Part shown: piece by piece, positions 47,840-60,454 of the stretch
Layout: every line of letters begins with the position of its first letter
Position numbering within the stretch: position 1 is the first letter of the stretch
From: Sisyra terminalis
Lineage: Eukaryota > Arthropoda > Insecta > Neuroptera > Sisyridae
Direction: 5' to 3'
NCBI GenBank assembly: GCA_958496175.1
Contig: OY292278.1
Span: forward strand, 37,510,001-37,574,000
Length of the DNA stretch: 64,000 bases
The notes under the pieces: model-generated
Told to the model about the DNA's origin: nothing
Seen by the model: only the letters and a program-made list of their open reading frames with translations
The model's database searches: none
Position numbers and translations under genes: made by a program

Positions 47840-49409
47840 AACGAATATCTTCGAACTTCTCCAACATTGTAAGGAGATCTTACGAACAATCGATCTACCA
47901 GAAACACAATTGTTTAAGGGTGGCACGAAGGGTATTACATACCAATTTGCATAAAAAAATCAAAGAATTTAGGTTTACTCTTCCAAAGGACCAATCAACG
48001 GTAATTCTTGAAGTCGACAAAATTTCGCACGAATAACTAAAGAGAAGGGCTATAACTTAATTTTCTGATAAATAAAAAATGGATAAGGGATACATACAAA
48101 GTATACAAATTTCAGACCACAATTTTGGTCTGGAATCCTGACAGACCCCCAAAACTATTGATTATAAATTCAGGTCGGAGAAAATCCACAAAGTTTAAAC
48201 AATCTTTCAACACTCTAAAGATGAGGGGGGGAGATAATATCAAAAAAGCAGTAGTGTGAAATATTTCCAGCAAACTGCTAAAAATGATTAAAATCAAAGT
48301 TATGTCCTTAAACCAATGAAACATTCAAAAACTCTTTTAAACCTCTGGTTAGTACACCTAAAAGTACATTGAAATGTTTCAAGGTACAAAAAATATGCAC
48401 AGACGGCACCACAAATCAATTCCAAAGCCAACTCTGGCTTTTTACAAGCCACTGTGTTATTTTCTCAATGAGGTTTATATTTCGCCTTTCCAGTTTGCCC
48501 ATTTCTACCCCAAATCCCATATAGAAAAGGAACACATTCCTAATAGTTGGGATGAAAACATGAAGAACCAACACATTACAGCCGCTTTATAATAATCAAA
48601 ATAACAGACCAGAGGCAAAATATACAACGTGGCGCCCAGCATCAACGTGGGCTGTGCATTTTAAACTAATTAAGAATTGAGTAGATAAATTAAAAACAAA
48701 AGAACCAGAGGGTGAAAAGTTAATGACAAAGATACATATAACAATGTATAATAACTTTGTGAAATGCTCAAAAACTGTTTTAATAAAAATCAAATTCCCT
48801 TATAGCAATAATAAAACAATAAAAATGAGGATAATTGAAATTCAGATCCCATATACGGGATCAAAACAATTGAAGTCAAACCACCGATAAACAAATGACA
48901 AATGATTTTAGTACTACATGGGGTCGTCTTTATATAGTTCAAGCAAAATTTCAAATTTCTATTGTTTACTTTCATTGTCGCAACGTTTTTTCAATTATTG
49001 AAATTTTAAGGACGTCATTCTTTTGTTTTTCTTTTCAAAAAGGATCAAACATGAGTTTTTCCTGAATATGAAAGCTTCAGTAATATTATTTTTCAGGAAT
49101 AAGGATTCGATTAAATAATTAAAAAATTGCAATTATTGAAACAATCGCTTTTTTAAAATAACATTGTTTAACCGATTTATAAATATTATATATCGGAATA
49201 TTTTAAAAGAATTTAAATTTTCATGTAAAAGTGATAAATAAAATTTAAAAATTTTAGTAGAGCTTAAACGGAACTAACAATTGCTGCCTTTTCAATTTCT
49301 CAGTGAAAAAATTATCAAAATTTAAGTTATTACATGTGTAATAATTAAAAGTAAAAGTCAACAATCAATAAAGAAACTTTCAAATTGAAGTGGAATTAGC
49401 AGATTGAGA
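47840..49409. other. AT-rich DNA, no gene recognised
   Basis: No motif-bearing ORF, RNA or repeat is visible. Confidence 0.35.
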
Positions 49410-49417
49410 CTTTAGAC

Positions 49418-49764
49418 CAGTGATTCCCAAAGTGGTCTATATCGACCCCTAGGGGTCTATGACAACCTACAAGGGGTCTACGTCAGCGAAAAAAAAATTG
49501 GGGGTCCATGAAATGAAAATGGGGGTCCACGATAGTGGATCTCAACACATATACTGATAGTACCTATTTACTTACATCATACTATCTTATAATATCGAGA
49601 CATATACATTATTTATAAAAGTACCTATGTTTTTACTTTAAGGTTTTAATACTTCACTGCGGTTAGAAATTTACAGGAAATCAATATCAGGTAAGTAGGG
49701 GGTCTACCCAACACGGAAAAACATGGCAAGGGGTCTACGACACAAAAAAGTTTGGGGAACTCTG
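49418..49764. mobile_element. Non-autonomous hAT element with perfect 8-bp target duplication
   Basis: The left end is CAGTGATTCCCAAAGTGG; the right end, reverse-complemented, is CAGAGTTCCCCAAACTTTT. Both resemble hAT termini. Identical CTTTAGAC octamers flank it (49410-49417 and 49765-49772), the diagnostic hAT target-site duplication. At 347 bp it has no coding capacity. Subterminal GGGGTCTA/GGGGGTCCA motifs recur five or more times. The intact duplication suggests a fairly recent insertion. Confidence 0.9.
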
Positions 49765-50017
49765 CTTTAGACCGACGATTTGGTTTATTGAAGCTATGTA
49801 CTTGGGTTCCTGTGTTACCCTCGGATTGATTCTCTCCATTGAAGCATCTTTCCGTTATATTAACATACGAAGTTTGTCAATTCAGATATCATCAATATAT
49901 AAAACAAAGCAGGGGTAGTTAGACCAATTAGAATTAAAAAAAATGACTGGACCGATTTTGATGGTATATGATTGGGTAAATTCGTCTTTGCTCCGAATAG
50001 GAGAATAGCTATTAATA

Positions 50018-50862
50018 GTCTAGGATCCCACTGCAGAAAAGTGCAGTGATCGAGTTTATGTTACAAACCTAATTTTTATGCATATTTATCATCAGGAGAA
50101 TAAATATCTTCTAGGTTGCCTTCCAAAACAATGCCGCTAGTATTTTTAATTAAATTATTTTTAATTGATTTTTCGCAAAAATTTAATTTGATGGTTTTTA
50201 TTATTTATATCAAATTGGGTCTACTTTGTCACAAACATTTGGAAAAGTAGCAGAATCGATAATGATAAAGCTTTGTTCAAAAAATACTCCGGAAGTACTT
50301 GAGTGGTTGAAAACACTAGCATCCGACGCATGCGCAATGGCTTTAAAACGTCGTACAACTGCCAATCGCTGTCCTCGTCTGACTGGTGATGTTACGCGCT
50401 AGCTCTCTTTCACTCTTTTTTTAATATATACCATCTTTAGCAGCCAGCAACCCTTATTCGCGGCCAGATTTAATTAGGCAACCGTATATCATAATAATGA
50501 GAAAAAAAATAGCTTTAATTTGATATATAAGTCATAAATGCACGTTATGAACGTAAAAAGGGCCCAAAATCATACCTGTTTACACCTGGCTGCGAAGAGG
50601 TGCGGTCAAGTGCGCAACGGCAACCCTGACTTTTCAAAGTCTTTATATATATTGCCTTGAAGTGGACGATATTTTATTTTAGAAACAAATCAATTACATT
50701 TTTGCGAAAAATCAATTACAAATAAATTAATTAAAAATACTAGTGGCCATATTTTGATAGGCAACCTAGTAGATATTTATTCTCCTGATGATAAATATGC
50801 GTAAAAATGAGGTTTTTAGCATAAACTCAATCACTACACTTTTCTGCACTGGGATCCTAGAC
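50018..50862. mobile_element. 845-bp long-inverted-repeat element, TA flanks
   Basis: Arms of about 165 bp (50018-50182 and about 50697-50862) pair through most of their length. The outer end reads GTCTAGGATCCCA-TGCAGA on both sides. TA dinucleotides flank the element (50016-50017 and 50863-50864). The core (50190-50690) is GC-richer in its centre, with GCATGCGCAATGG and GCGCGCTAGC-like patches, and has no transposase. This fits a foldback-like or Tc1/mariner-superfamily MITE. Confidence 0.85.
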
Positions 50863-51894
50863 TATAACATATCTTAACAATCCACGGAAAAAAATGAATA
50901 AATTGAGTTTTTATATACATTAGGCTTGGCTTGGGTAATTTAATGTCTAAAGTCGTCCACTTCTGTAATTCGAAATGCAGAACGACCAATCTGGAAAAGT
51001 GTTTTCCAAACAAATTCTCGATATTGGTAATGGCAAAATTTCTGTTGATAGATCATCAGGATACATTACATTCCCGACCAATTTTTGCCACTTTACCAAG
51101 CTAAAAACCGAACTCATCGATATGGTGTTCCCAAACTTTGCTCAAAATTACAAAAATTTGGTTAAGCGAACATGTTACATTGGCTCCAAAAACGTTGATT
51201 AGATACAACGAAATGAGTATTTAGATTCAAAATAAGATAACTGACGAATTGATGACATGCAATTCGCTTGATTCCGTTACTAATCAAGATGATGTTAACA
51301 ATTATAAATAGAATTTTTAAATTCGGTGGAAATCTCCGGATTACTACCTCGTAATATGTAATTAAAAGTCGGACTAGTAATTATTGTGTTGTGAAACATA
51401 GACTAACCACGTTTTTATAATAGCACTAAGCATGCGGTGAAAAAATTAATGAACAATGTTATCGAAGCAACAATATTGAAATGAAAATATAAATGTGGAG
51501 ACGTTGGGGTTCACACATCCGTATTATTCCGAACGGCAAGCCGTGCTACTTAAGAGCATTACAATTTTCATTGTACCTTGCATATTTTGAAATGCCGATA
51601 AATAAATTGCAATAGCAGTCATTCAATGTTTGGGGCATCAATTTTAAAAAATCATGTTCTTCACATACCCAAACATATATCGCCTGTTCACTAATAAACA
51701 CAAATAAACTATTTTTTTAGAAATTAAAATAAATCGTACACAATTTTAATTTTGCACGCACTGCGTTGTGATAGATAATAAATGCAAAATGAAATTCCAA
51801 AATGACGCGGACTTACAACACTCTTCCAAAATATGAATTAAATACTTATTTTAACACAAATTAAATAAACAAAAATGTCAAATTCATACGTTGC

Positions 51895-52140
51895 TAAGCG
51901 TTTTTCAAAATAAATCATAGGCGTCGATGATTACAAATAATATATAGGCAAGTAGGCGTAAAAATTTGCAAAAGATGCCGAGGGACACCTTAATCTTCTA
52001 GAGGTATAAAATATGCTTTACATGCGATTCTCATGCCTACCGAATATACATAGAAAATTTTATGAAAATCGGTCCAGTCATTTCAGAAGAGTTTGGCTAC
52101 AAACGCCGTGACATGAGAAGAAAATAAGATAATCTTATGT
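51895..52140. repeat. Dispersed repeat fragment
   Basis: A stretch ending TTTTATGAAAATCGGTCCAG, then TCATTTCAGAAGAGTTTGG and CAAACGCCGTGACA, resembles the 3' ends of common insect interspersed repeats that share an AAAATCGGTCCAG core. Family not determined. Confidence 0.4.
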
Positions 52141-54620
52141 ATAATCTTATGATCATATATCCAAATTTGATAAAAACTAAAATATAGAAACTTTCAGAGG
52201 TTTATATTCTATATAATAATCTAGATATTATTATGGACATAAATAACGAAATGTAGATAAAGATAGTATAAAAAGAATAGTTAGTATTTAAATTTTAATT
52301 ACGATTGGCTAAATTGTTAACCAGAGTTGTCAGAAAAAGTATTTTAATAGTAGTAACAAAGTTATTCTAAAGTATGTAAGCTACTTTATTTTAGTTCTTT
52401 TCTTTTTTTGGTAAAATGTAACTTGTAGCTTAGATACTTTCTAAAAAAAAAACTGTATTTTGTTTGTATTTTATAAGAAACTGTAATTGTATTTGTATTT
52501 TGTAAATTAAAAAAGTATCTAGAAATAAAGTATGCTATAAACAATAAAATGGAATACCTTACAATGGGCTATATATATTTTTGATGTTTTTATATATTTT
52601 TCTATTTCGTTTAGAAATTTATTTTGTTTAGTTTTTTAAAATTGAGTATATACCTCTTATACTAATCTTCTATAGTTTTTTAAGTGCGTTATGTTTACAG
52701 GGATTTAGGATACATACTTTCCTTTATCCTTAAAATAGAAAAATTAGAAATGCATTATCTGATAATCTAACAACTTTACCTAATACGTTACGAAACTTGG
52801 TACACACATAGTATACAAAGTAACTTAAGAACTTAAGTTCCTTTCTTTAATAGTAATTTGATACCCAAAATAACTTAGGATATTTTTAAAAAAATAAATT
52901 TTCAAGTACATAGATCCTTTCCAAAAGTGTATTCGACATCTCTCATTGTTAGCCATAACAAAATTTCATAAGTCATTTATAATAAAATCACTTTTTAATC
53001 AGACCATATAAATTTTCTTTTAACTGATATAGTAATTTAATAAATCTTTTTTTTATTATTTCAATGCAAAATTATTAAATAAGTCGTTTAGAATATTCGT
53101 ATAAACGGTATTTATTCATTCGTTTTTATTTGTGAAGGAAGCGATTGATGAAATACCCTGCTAGTGACATCTATTCATTTTTAATATAACTTCAAAGCTA
53201 CAATGGTTGCTAGCATGGCTAAATCATGGCATGCATGGAATCTATAGAAACGATATGAACAATCTATTTATGATTAATTTAATCAATTGCCTGGTTACTT
53301 AAGTTCAAGGAACATAAAGAAAGTACTAATTTAGAACTTTGAATATTTATGTTGAAAGTTGAAAAAATGTAAGTTAAAAGCAAATGTCTTATTCTTACTA
53401 CAATTACTAACTCAACAATAAAAAATATTATTTTGAATCAAAATTGGTATACAAATAATAATAGAAGACTCATAATTATAAACATGTAAAGAAAACCTCC
53501 CGAGTGCTTTTCTTTAATTTATTTTCTCGCATTAAAATGCTTTCTACATCAGGGAAGCCTTTTACGACATTTTATGAATTAAAATAATCGTAATTAAAAG
53601 AATTATTAGAAGTCTAAAAATTCTATATTGACATTATAAGAATCATTAATTATGATAAACTTGTAAATAGATACTTTAAATGTAGTTTTGCTTATATTTA
53701 AAGAAAAACGCATTACGTCTATCTTCAAAAGTACCAACCATTCATGAGCGAAACCTCATTGAATGTATATAACTTTAATTCAAACTTCATTAATAACTTT
53801 TACAGTAATCTAAATTTTCGAAGAAAGTTTGATAAAGATTAGAATGAGTACATTTTGAAAGTGTACGGGATTTTATTGGGTGTCAGAAGAAAATTGAAAG
53901 CTACCAGGAACAAAAGGAAGCTTAGGATTGAAAATCTACCAATCCTTACAATCACCATCAATAAACCATCTAAAATCTGGAAGAACCTGAAGGATTTTAC
54001 TGGAACAAATAGTTCTAGAAGATGTTATTTAGTATGGAGAATTTGAGATATAACTTCAAAAGTGGCCCGCGGAATTATGATACATTTCCGAAGTGGCCCG
54101 CAATATCATTTGGTTTGGCTACTCCTGATTTCAAGTATACTGATTTTTCGTTACCTTATAAAAGAACATATGTATAATTAAAGGGTCCAATTTATATCCA
54201 ATTAATGGATGTCCGTTTATTTATTTTAATCAGCCTTCTTTTGAATGCTACTTTAACAATTAATAATTAAACGTAAATAGGCAACCTTTTCTTCTGAAGA
54301 AAAATTAGTTAAACTTAATTACAAAGTTTCTATCAAATCAAGAAAGCTGTCTTTAAATTAGAATCAAAAGTAAAACCAGAAAAAAATATTGGTACTACTA
54401 TTCAGAGTAGACTTATTTGTGACCTTCATTATACTTTTTTTTTGGCGAAACACTAAGATGTACCTGAAAACAAAATATTATCCAAATCAATAAACCTGTT
54501 ATTGAATGGTACGAAAGATATTTACATTCAATTTAATAACCTTTGTAACATAATGATAAAATTGTAAGGGAAATTGGTTTAAATTCCAAGCTGATGTAAA
54601 AATTGCAAATATTCTACCTG
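52140..54620. other. Very AT-rich DNA, no gene
   Basis: Only short frames occur. Near 54060-54105 the 11-mer AGTGGCCCGCG/AGTGGCCCGCA occurs twice, about 36 bp apart, standing out as the only GC-rich patch; it may be a transposon end. Confidence 0.35.
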
Positions 54621-54626
54621 ATCTCA

Positions 54627-54857
54627 ACTAATGATATGAAATAACATAGTAAAAGCTTGAAGGCCAAAATGTGTGAAAAAGGTAGATTCAAAAGTGTTAC
54701 TAATGGATTCGAAAACAGGTGTTAATGTAATTATAATTGACAACAAATAATAAATACCTGAAACTGGTTCCAAATTCCTGATTTACATATTTTTACCTGC
54801 CATTATCTCGCTGACATTTTAGCCTTCAAGCTTTTACTATGTTATTTCATATCAACA
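54627..54857. repeat. Inverted repeat, about 50-bp arms
   Basis: The left arm near 54627-54680 contains GATATGAAATAACATAGTAA and AAGCTTGAAGGCCAAAATGT. The right arm near 54808-54857 is its near-perfect reverse complement. The loop is about 125 bp. This is probably a MITE or half of a foldback element; no target duplication was recognised. Confidence 0.75.
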
Positions 54858-54859
54858 GT

Positions 54860-56170
54860 TGAAAGTACGGTTTTTGTATTCCATAATAGCTAACGAGTAA
54901 ACTGGTTCTGCACTTTACGTGCGGAATTCATACTGACAAAAGCCATAAGAAAAATGATATCAACTCTAATTTTCATTTTATCTCCTATTAGTTATTTACC
55001 TGTTTAAAGTAATTATAATAAATTCAAATTTATATTTTGCCTACACATTTAAATTTAAATCTTCATAAGCTGTTAAGATGAAGTCAGTTCAATTCAATTT
55101 GATTACATATCTGCTAATGCAGTTTTAAGTTAATAATTATTCAATTATCGAAACGAGCATATCTACAAAATGAAGGACAAAACTTTTATAAGCATATTCT
55201 AGTATTTTTCGTATTTAACAATTTATTAATATTTTTCAGGTTTTTAGAAACAAACCAAAATTCAAATTTCATTTCAAGGTTTCATTGAATTCTTTAGTGT
55301 ATGGTAATAACATTAAATTTATTTAAAAAATAAAATGTTTTACGAATTGCCTGGATTATAACTGATATGTGCTTGATTATGTTATATGCAAATATTTTTT
55401 CTATAAAATATCAGAGAACACGGTGAACTTCGTACCATATAAAATTAAATTGCCAAAATTAATTGATATCGGTAATACTTCTACATTTTTAATTATTAAA
55501 TTATTTATTATTATTACTTCAAAAAATCCTTTAATTCTCACCCATTTTTGAGTCTAAAGACATACAAAGATGTTTTCAAACACATTTTTAATTTTCACTA
55601 TTTGTGAAATTGTATTGTCCTTTTGGCCAATTCCATCCTAAAGTCGCTATTAGTAAGAAACTGGACGCTTACTGGGAATGTTCCTGTTTTCTTCAGTACT
55701 TCCTTAAACATAATATTTGTTATATACGCCAAACGACGTCATTTGAAAACTATTGTTATATTTTTGAATATTGACCACGGAGTTTTTAGAATAATTTCCT
55801 ATCCCATAAACTAATGAACGTAATGGATCTGGTGGTGGGACCAATTGGGGCAATTTTACTTTTCCACCAGCACTACATAATCCAATAGATTCACTGCTGT
55901 ATTTTAACACCTTACAATATTGGCAAATGATACTCATTTCCCTAATTGTTACAGATTACAATGAATATTAAGTAAAATATTTAAATATAAGTTAAATAAG
56001 TACTTTTGTAAGGTCACAAGGCCAAGAAATGACATATTTGTCCATTGTCAAATAGTTATTGGGGTCAGCCTCTACTCTGCCTATCTGGCCTATTTAACAG
56101 ATATTTACAGTTTATATGGGAAATTTTATTTATTACTTTTTCTATATTCCTTACAACTTCTTCCTGTTTT
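54860..56170. other. AT-rich DNA, no gene recognised
   Basis: No feature is supportable in this stretch. Confidence 0.35.
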
Positions 56171-56179
56171 CTCATCTTT

Positions 56180-56300
56180 TAAACCTTCCTTTGCCTTCTA
56201 CAAATATTTCAACACCAAAATGAGCCAAAGCGGTCCAGCCGTTGTCAAATTTTACGAGATCCATACGTCTCAATTAATTTTTATACAATAGATAATTAAC
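56180..56300. repeat. Dispersed repeat fragment
   Basis: AAATGAGCCAAAGCGGTCCA followed by GCCGTTGTCAAATTTTACGAG and an AT-rich tail resembles the conserved 3' region of insect interspersed repeats, sharing CGGTCCAG with the fragment near 52075. Identity is not settled. Confidence 0.35.
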
Positions 56301-56929
56301 CAAAGCAAAATATAAATATAAATCTGGATAAAAATTCAAATAAATGAATTACTGATGTCTTGCCCAGATATGTATTTCGATTGCCAAGCAATCTTCCTCA
56401 GTGGTCATCAAGTATTATTGGATCGCTGCGTAAATGCTATGTGATGATTCACAAAAATCTACTAAAGTTTAATACACGAAATGTTGTCCATATTTCCTAT
56501 CAATGATATTGTTATTAACAATAGATTTAAAAGTCGACGATTGTTTAGAATTATTTAAAAAAATTAATAAAAACATAATTCTTTAGGTAATTGTATTTAA
56601 CTTGATATAACTATACAAAGTTAAAATCTATGGTATCCTTTTTTTACGAAATTAAGCCTTGATTAGTTTCCTGTAGGTACTTGTTCCTTTTTCATGATTA
56701 TTAATCACTATTTCGTCAAAAAGACATTATATTCTACCTACAGATTGTAACAATGGTTAGGAGATTCCAACATTCTAATAGATCTTTTGCAAAAAGTAAC
56801 ATTTGTGACAGTACCTTTTACTTTTGATAAATTCTGCACAGAGATATATTCTTGCGAAATTTAAAGCAGATTTCAAAACTTTTTCTTAGTTTAAATAACT
56901 TAAAATGGTCTTTTGACGGATTAAAAGTA

Positions 56930-57610
56930 TATTCTTTTAGTGAACTCTAAATTTAAGTTATTTTTTCAATTGGCGATGGAAAATTCTTTTGAGTTATATA
57001 TAGGGTACCCGAATTTCAACCGGTCTTCTATCGGTGCCTGTTTATTTATTTGCCAAGATTTTTTTCTGGCAAGCTTCGGAGAACTCCAAAGCCGCAATCC
57101 CATTGCGAGCAATGCTCTCCCATACAAATTCATCCACATTGCCTTAAATAGCAATACGAAACGCCACACGAACAATGCAAGACGGCGTCTTACCCATAGA
57201 AAAGATCACTACAAGAAACAATTCGTGTTCTTCTCCCCATTCGCCTCCCGTTTATATTTTATCACAGTCCCATCCATATCTGTGGCGATACCACAACAAA
57301 CGCGATTCCTAACAATTGTCGTGACTCACGTCGATCCATTTTTCGCCTTCTGGATACGAAAATCCTTGACTATATTTAGACGATAATTTATGCAAATTGC
57401 ATAAAAACGCATTTCGTTCTTCTCACAGTTCTACCTACTAGTTGTAAGTGGGCACTACGCGAATGTCCTATAAAGCATAACCAACAGCTAGCGCTTCTGC
57501 CTCTTCTTCGTCTCATTGTTGGTCTTCTGGTCATTGGCGTTTCTCGATCACATTTTTTTCCTCGCCGAAGACAAGACGAAACATTTATGCCATTTCTGGA
57601 CAAATTTAAC
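56930..57610. other. Balanced-composition island without the heptamer
   Basis: A GC-richer block open on + for 148 codons (56940-57386) and on - for 127 codons, with neither product showing a domain, signal or plausible start. Unlike earlier islands it lacks GGGATGA. It is a candidate regulatory or unrecognised exonic segment. Confidence 0.3.
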
Positions 57611-58168
57611 TCACATAACCGGAATAAAATACTTTGAATAAAAAAAAGCAGCGCAGAGAACAACCCTCTACTATATACTTGTAGTAGAGATTTAAGAGCA
57701 GAAATGTAACCTCTACCTTTGGAAAAAAATAAATATTCTTTCGATATTTTTTGACGTAATCTAAAAACCATTGAATTTGAACTATCACTTTTGTTTCTTT
57801 GACTTTAACGTTGATGAATTCTATGTTGAATTTTTTAGATAGTATATCAAGCGAACTCCACTTCCACGGGATTCAATCGAAAAAGGTCAAGTCGTATTAG
57901 GTGAAAGACTTGGATTAAAAGAATAATGTTACGAAAAGTACCCAGAAAAAAAGGTTTGGGCAATATCTGGGAACGGTTAGGATTAACAGAAGCTTTTGGT
58001 ATGGAGAATGGGATAAGTTCTGAATGTTTCTATTGATAGCATTTCGCGCAGGATATCTAGTACTAAAAGAAATCTGGAAACTCAAAGACTGTCCGGAAAT
58101 TTTGTTGTTTCAAGAAAAAGGTAGAAAATTTAACAATTGGTTCAACATTATCGTAAAGAACTATATTA

Positions 58169-58475
58169 GGGGACATCCATTAATTACGTGAGACGTTTAG
58201 GAGGAAAAGGGTATGGAGCGAAAGCTCATACGATCTTACGTGGGGAAAAAGATGGTCTCGCCAAATATCATGTTGGTTTTTAAAATTATTTTTTTTAAAT
58301 AAATCTCTTGTAGTCGAAACACAAATTAACCAATTTACATTGCAAGTAAGCGTTTTTAAAAATTTCACGTGTTATTAGGGGGGGAGTCAAGTAAAATCTC
58401 ACGAAATCTTACCAAGGGGGGAGAGCGGGTCGAAAAATAGCTGAAATTGTCTCACGTGATTAATAGAAAAGATCC
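58169..58475. mobile_element. 307-bp MITE with CATTAATTACGTGAGAC-type ends
   Basis: The left end GGGGACATCCATTAATTACG and the right end, read in reverse complement (GGATCTTTTCTATTAATCAC), both continue into ACGTGAGAC. The core has G-rich direct-repeat-like blocks. It resembles a widespread arthropod element whose ends mention 'GGGGACATCCATAAATTACG'; that match is from memory. TATA-like sequence flanks both sides. Confidence 0.6.
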
Positions 58476-58689
58476 TATATGAAGCTATTAAAGTGTTTAG
58501 AATAATTTAAGGATCGTACATATACCAAAGTTTCGTTCCATTTTGAAAACAAAAATTAGTTATTAAATTAGTAATTTGAAAAAAATAAATAGTTCAAATA
58601 TCAACATATTCAATATCAATAAGATCGAGACCTTCAATTCCTTTGGATATCATGTATATACGGATAAACAGTGCATATGGCGTCAAATA

Positions 58690-58990
58690 AAAATACGAAA
58701 AAAAAGCACGGCATACGGAGCGCCATCTACGTAAGCACAGTTTTTGGTAATTAACAATTGGCACAACAGTTTGGTACAACAGTTGGCAGATGAGCCGATG
58801 AGCAATTTACTTATTTCGGTTGTTTCAAATGTCCACACTAAAGAAGGTCTTCCAACGCTTACAACACAGGCGCTATTGGATTTTCTTTAGTTCAGTCCAA
58901 ATTTGTGCCACTGTAGACGGCGCTAGTAGTTGCTTCTAGTATGACTTATTGTTTACTGTCCAGTGAACCTACTAGCCATTAAATGGATGC
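58690..58990. repeat. Dispersed repeat block
   Basis: It contains GCGCCATCTACG, GTAGACGGCGCTAGTAG and TTTACTGTCCAGTGAACC. The last, together with AATTTGTGCCA, recurs in opposite orientation near 37635-37700. Probably a short interspersed element; the ends are not defined. Confidence 0.4.
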
Positions 58991-59116
58991 CTCATTTTAC
59001 CATCGACTTTTAAAAAAAGAATATAGTATACCAAGCTCTTGAATTAGTCTAATCTTTCTAATTTCTTCTAACTATTTTATTAAAATAATGAATAATACCA
59101 CTCAATAGCGATATTA

Positions 59117-59165
59117 AAATGGTTCCGGTTTTTCATATGACGTTAATGAAAATCGGAACCGTTTT
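59117..59165. repeat. Short hairpin, 20-bp arms
   Basis: GGTTCCGGTTTTTCAT and ATGAAAATCGGAACC form a near-perfect stem around a 9-base loop. It could be a MITE relic or the folded end of the adjacent Tc1 fragment. Nothing further can be said. Confidence 0.6.
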
Positions 59166-59477
59166 TCTTCTTTTTATTGGATACTGGAATTAACCGACTT
59201 GGCAAGTGAGCCATCCACATACCTAAGATCAATGGCTGTACCACAAAATAAAAGTTTTCAAAACGACTAACCTGAACTATATGCTGAGGGACTATAAATA
59301 CCGATATGCTCAGTTCATTCGACAATGGATAGGCTTAAACCTGGAACAAATCACTGGAAGAACTGCTTTTGCTAGACCGGCGTTGTCCATTGTAATTGCC
59401 AGTCTTCATTGATAGAGACGCCTAAAAAAGAAGAAGCATGGTAATTATTTCGTGTTAATAAGAAAAAGTTATATTTT

Positions 59478-59952
59478 TTGAAGTTTTTTGAAGTGCGAAA
59501 ATTATTAGACTCAAAAGAAAATTTTTACTTTCTTCCAGCAATGTATTTCCCAGACTATAAAACATTCAACATAAATTATGGTTTGAAGCTGCATCTCAGC
59601 AAAGGGTCAAAGGGTACCGGTAGGATATACATTGTGGAAGGTACTAGGAGGCAAGACCCAGTATATACAAGTCGTGCAAACGAGGTTATTGCCTCAAACT
59701 AAAGATTGATTTCCGGAAGAAAATTTTATCTTTATGCAGGATGGAGCTCCTTGCCATAAAGCAAAAAAACTTATGGATTTCCTCAAAAATTCTAACATTA
59801 TTGTGCATTCTTGGCCAGGAAATACTCCTGATGCTAACCCCATAGAAATTTTTTGGGCTAACTTGAGGAAAAAACTAAAAAAATTAACTATTGCAACACG
59901 GGCGGATCTAATTACTGAACTCATTAAAATTTGGCATCATAATAAAATATAA
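59478..59952 (+). pseudogene. Tc1-type (DD34E) transposase, C-terminal fragment, broken
   Basis: It encodes the catalytic C-terminal part of a Tc1-family cut-and-paste transposase. The first part reads KGTGRIYIVEGTRRQD. After a frame change near 59690 the second reads FMQDGAPCHKA, HSWPGNTPDANPIE and FWANLRKKLKK. The Asp of QDGAPCHK and the Glu of NPIE are separated by 34 residues, the DD34E spacing of Tc1. A TGA replaces Trp just before FPEENF (59711-59713) and the N-terminal DNA-binding half is missing. The element is inactive and no inverted termini were recognised. Confidence 0.85.
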
Positions 59953-59995
59953 ATGAAAAAATATAGAGCATGCCAGGATGAGAAAAATAAAATAT

Positions 59996-60454
59996 TGTTA
60001 CAGAAAGGGGCAGAGTCTGTCTCTCTCTCTTTGTGCCATGCCGGCACGCGATTGCTTGAGCGACTTCTTTCTCTCTCCCACCAATACGAATGCACATATA
60101 GATTGTTCTAGAAACGTCTAGTAAGTGATGGAACATTAACGAACATTAGACTACATTCTAGAATGTTGGGTTGCGGGTATAAAAGGCGCTTAGCTCAAGC
60201 CAAAAGGACAGTTATGTATCGAAGTTCTCTTTAAACTTCCGTTACAACGAAGCGATTTTTATTGTGATTTCGATTTAAAAGTGATTATGGTCATTTAAGT
60301 GATTGTTTTGACAAGTGTAATCGTGTAATAAAAAGTGTATACAAGTGTAATAAAGAAAGTGATTGTTAAGTGTGAAAGTGATTATTTATTTCCAAAAGAA
60401 ATTAAAAGAACAAATAGACGCCATCTCAATACAGTTTTGAGACGTCACGTTACA
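59996..60454 (+). mobile_element. Solo LTR (459 bp) with heat-shock-element-like promoter
   Basis: It starts TGTTAC and ends GTTACA, with ATAT duplicated on both sides (59992-59995 and 60455-60458), the 4-bp target duplication usual for Ty3/Gypsy-type insertions. U3 has CT-rich tracts, then heat-shock-element-like units TTCTAGAAACGTC (60106-60118), paired GAACATTA blocks and palindromic ACATTCTAGAATGT, then TATAAAA at 60178. An initiator-like ACAGTTA lies about 30 bp on (A at 60210). AATAAA at 60327 and 60349 could end the R region. No primer-binding site or internal region follows. An isolated hsp70-like promoter is the alternative, but the TG...CA ends and duplication favour an LTR. Confidence 0.75.
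60178..60184 (+). promoter_or_regulatory. TATA box of the solo LTR
   Basis: TATAAAAGGCGC lies 15 bp after the second heat-shock-like block and about 30 bp before ACAGTTA, the correct spacing for an RNA polymerase II core promoter. Confidence 0.65.

Noticed and set aside
54055..54110. AGTGGCCCGCG repeats as a hAT terminus
   Set aside because: Only two short copies; no inverted end or 8-bp duplication found.
56940..57386. 148-codon open frame on +, the longest outside senseless
   Set aside because: No domain or signal, a competing long frame on the other strand, and the block looks like a non-coding island.
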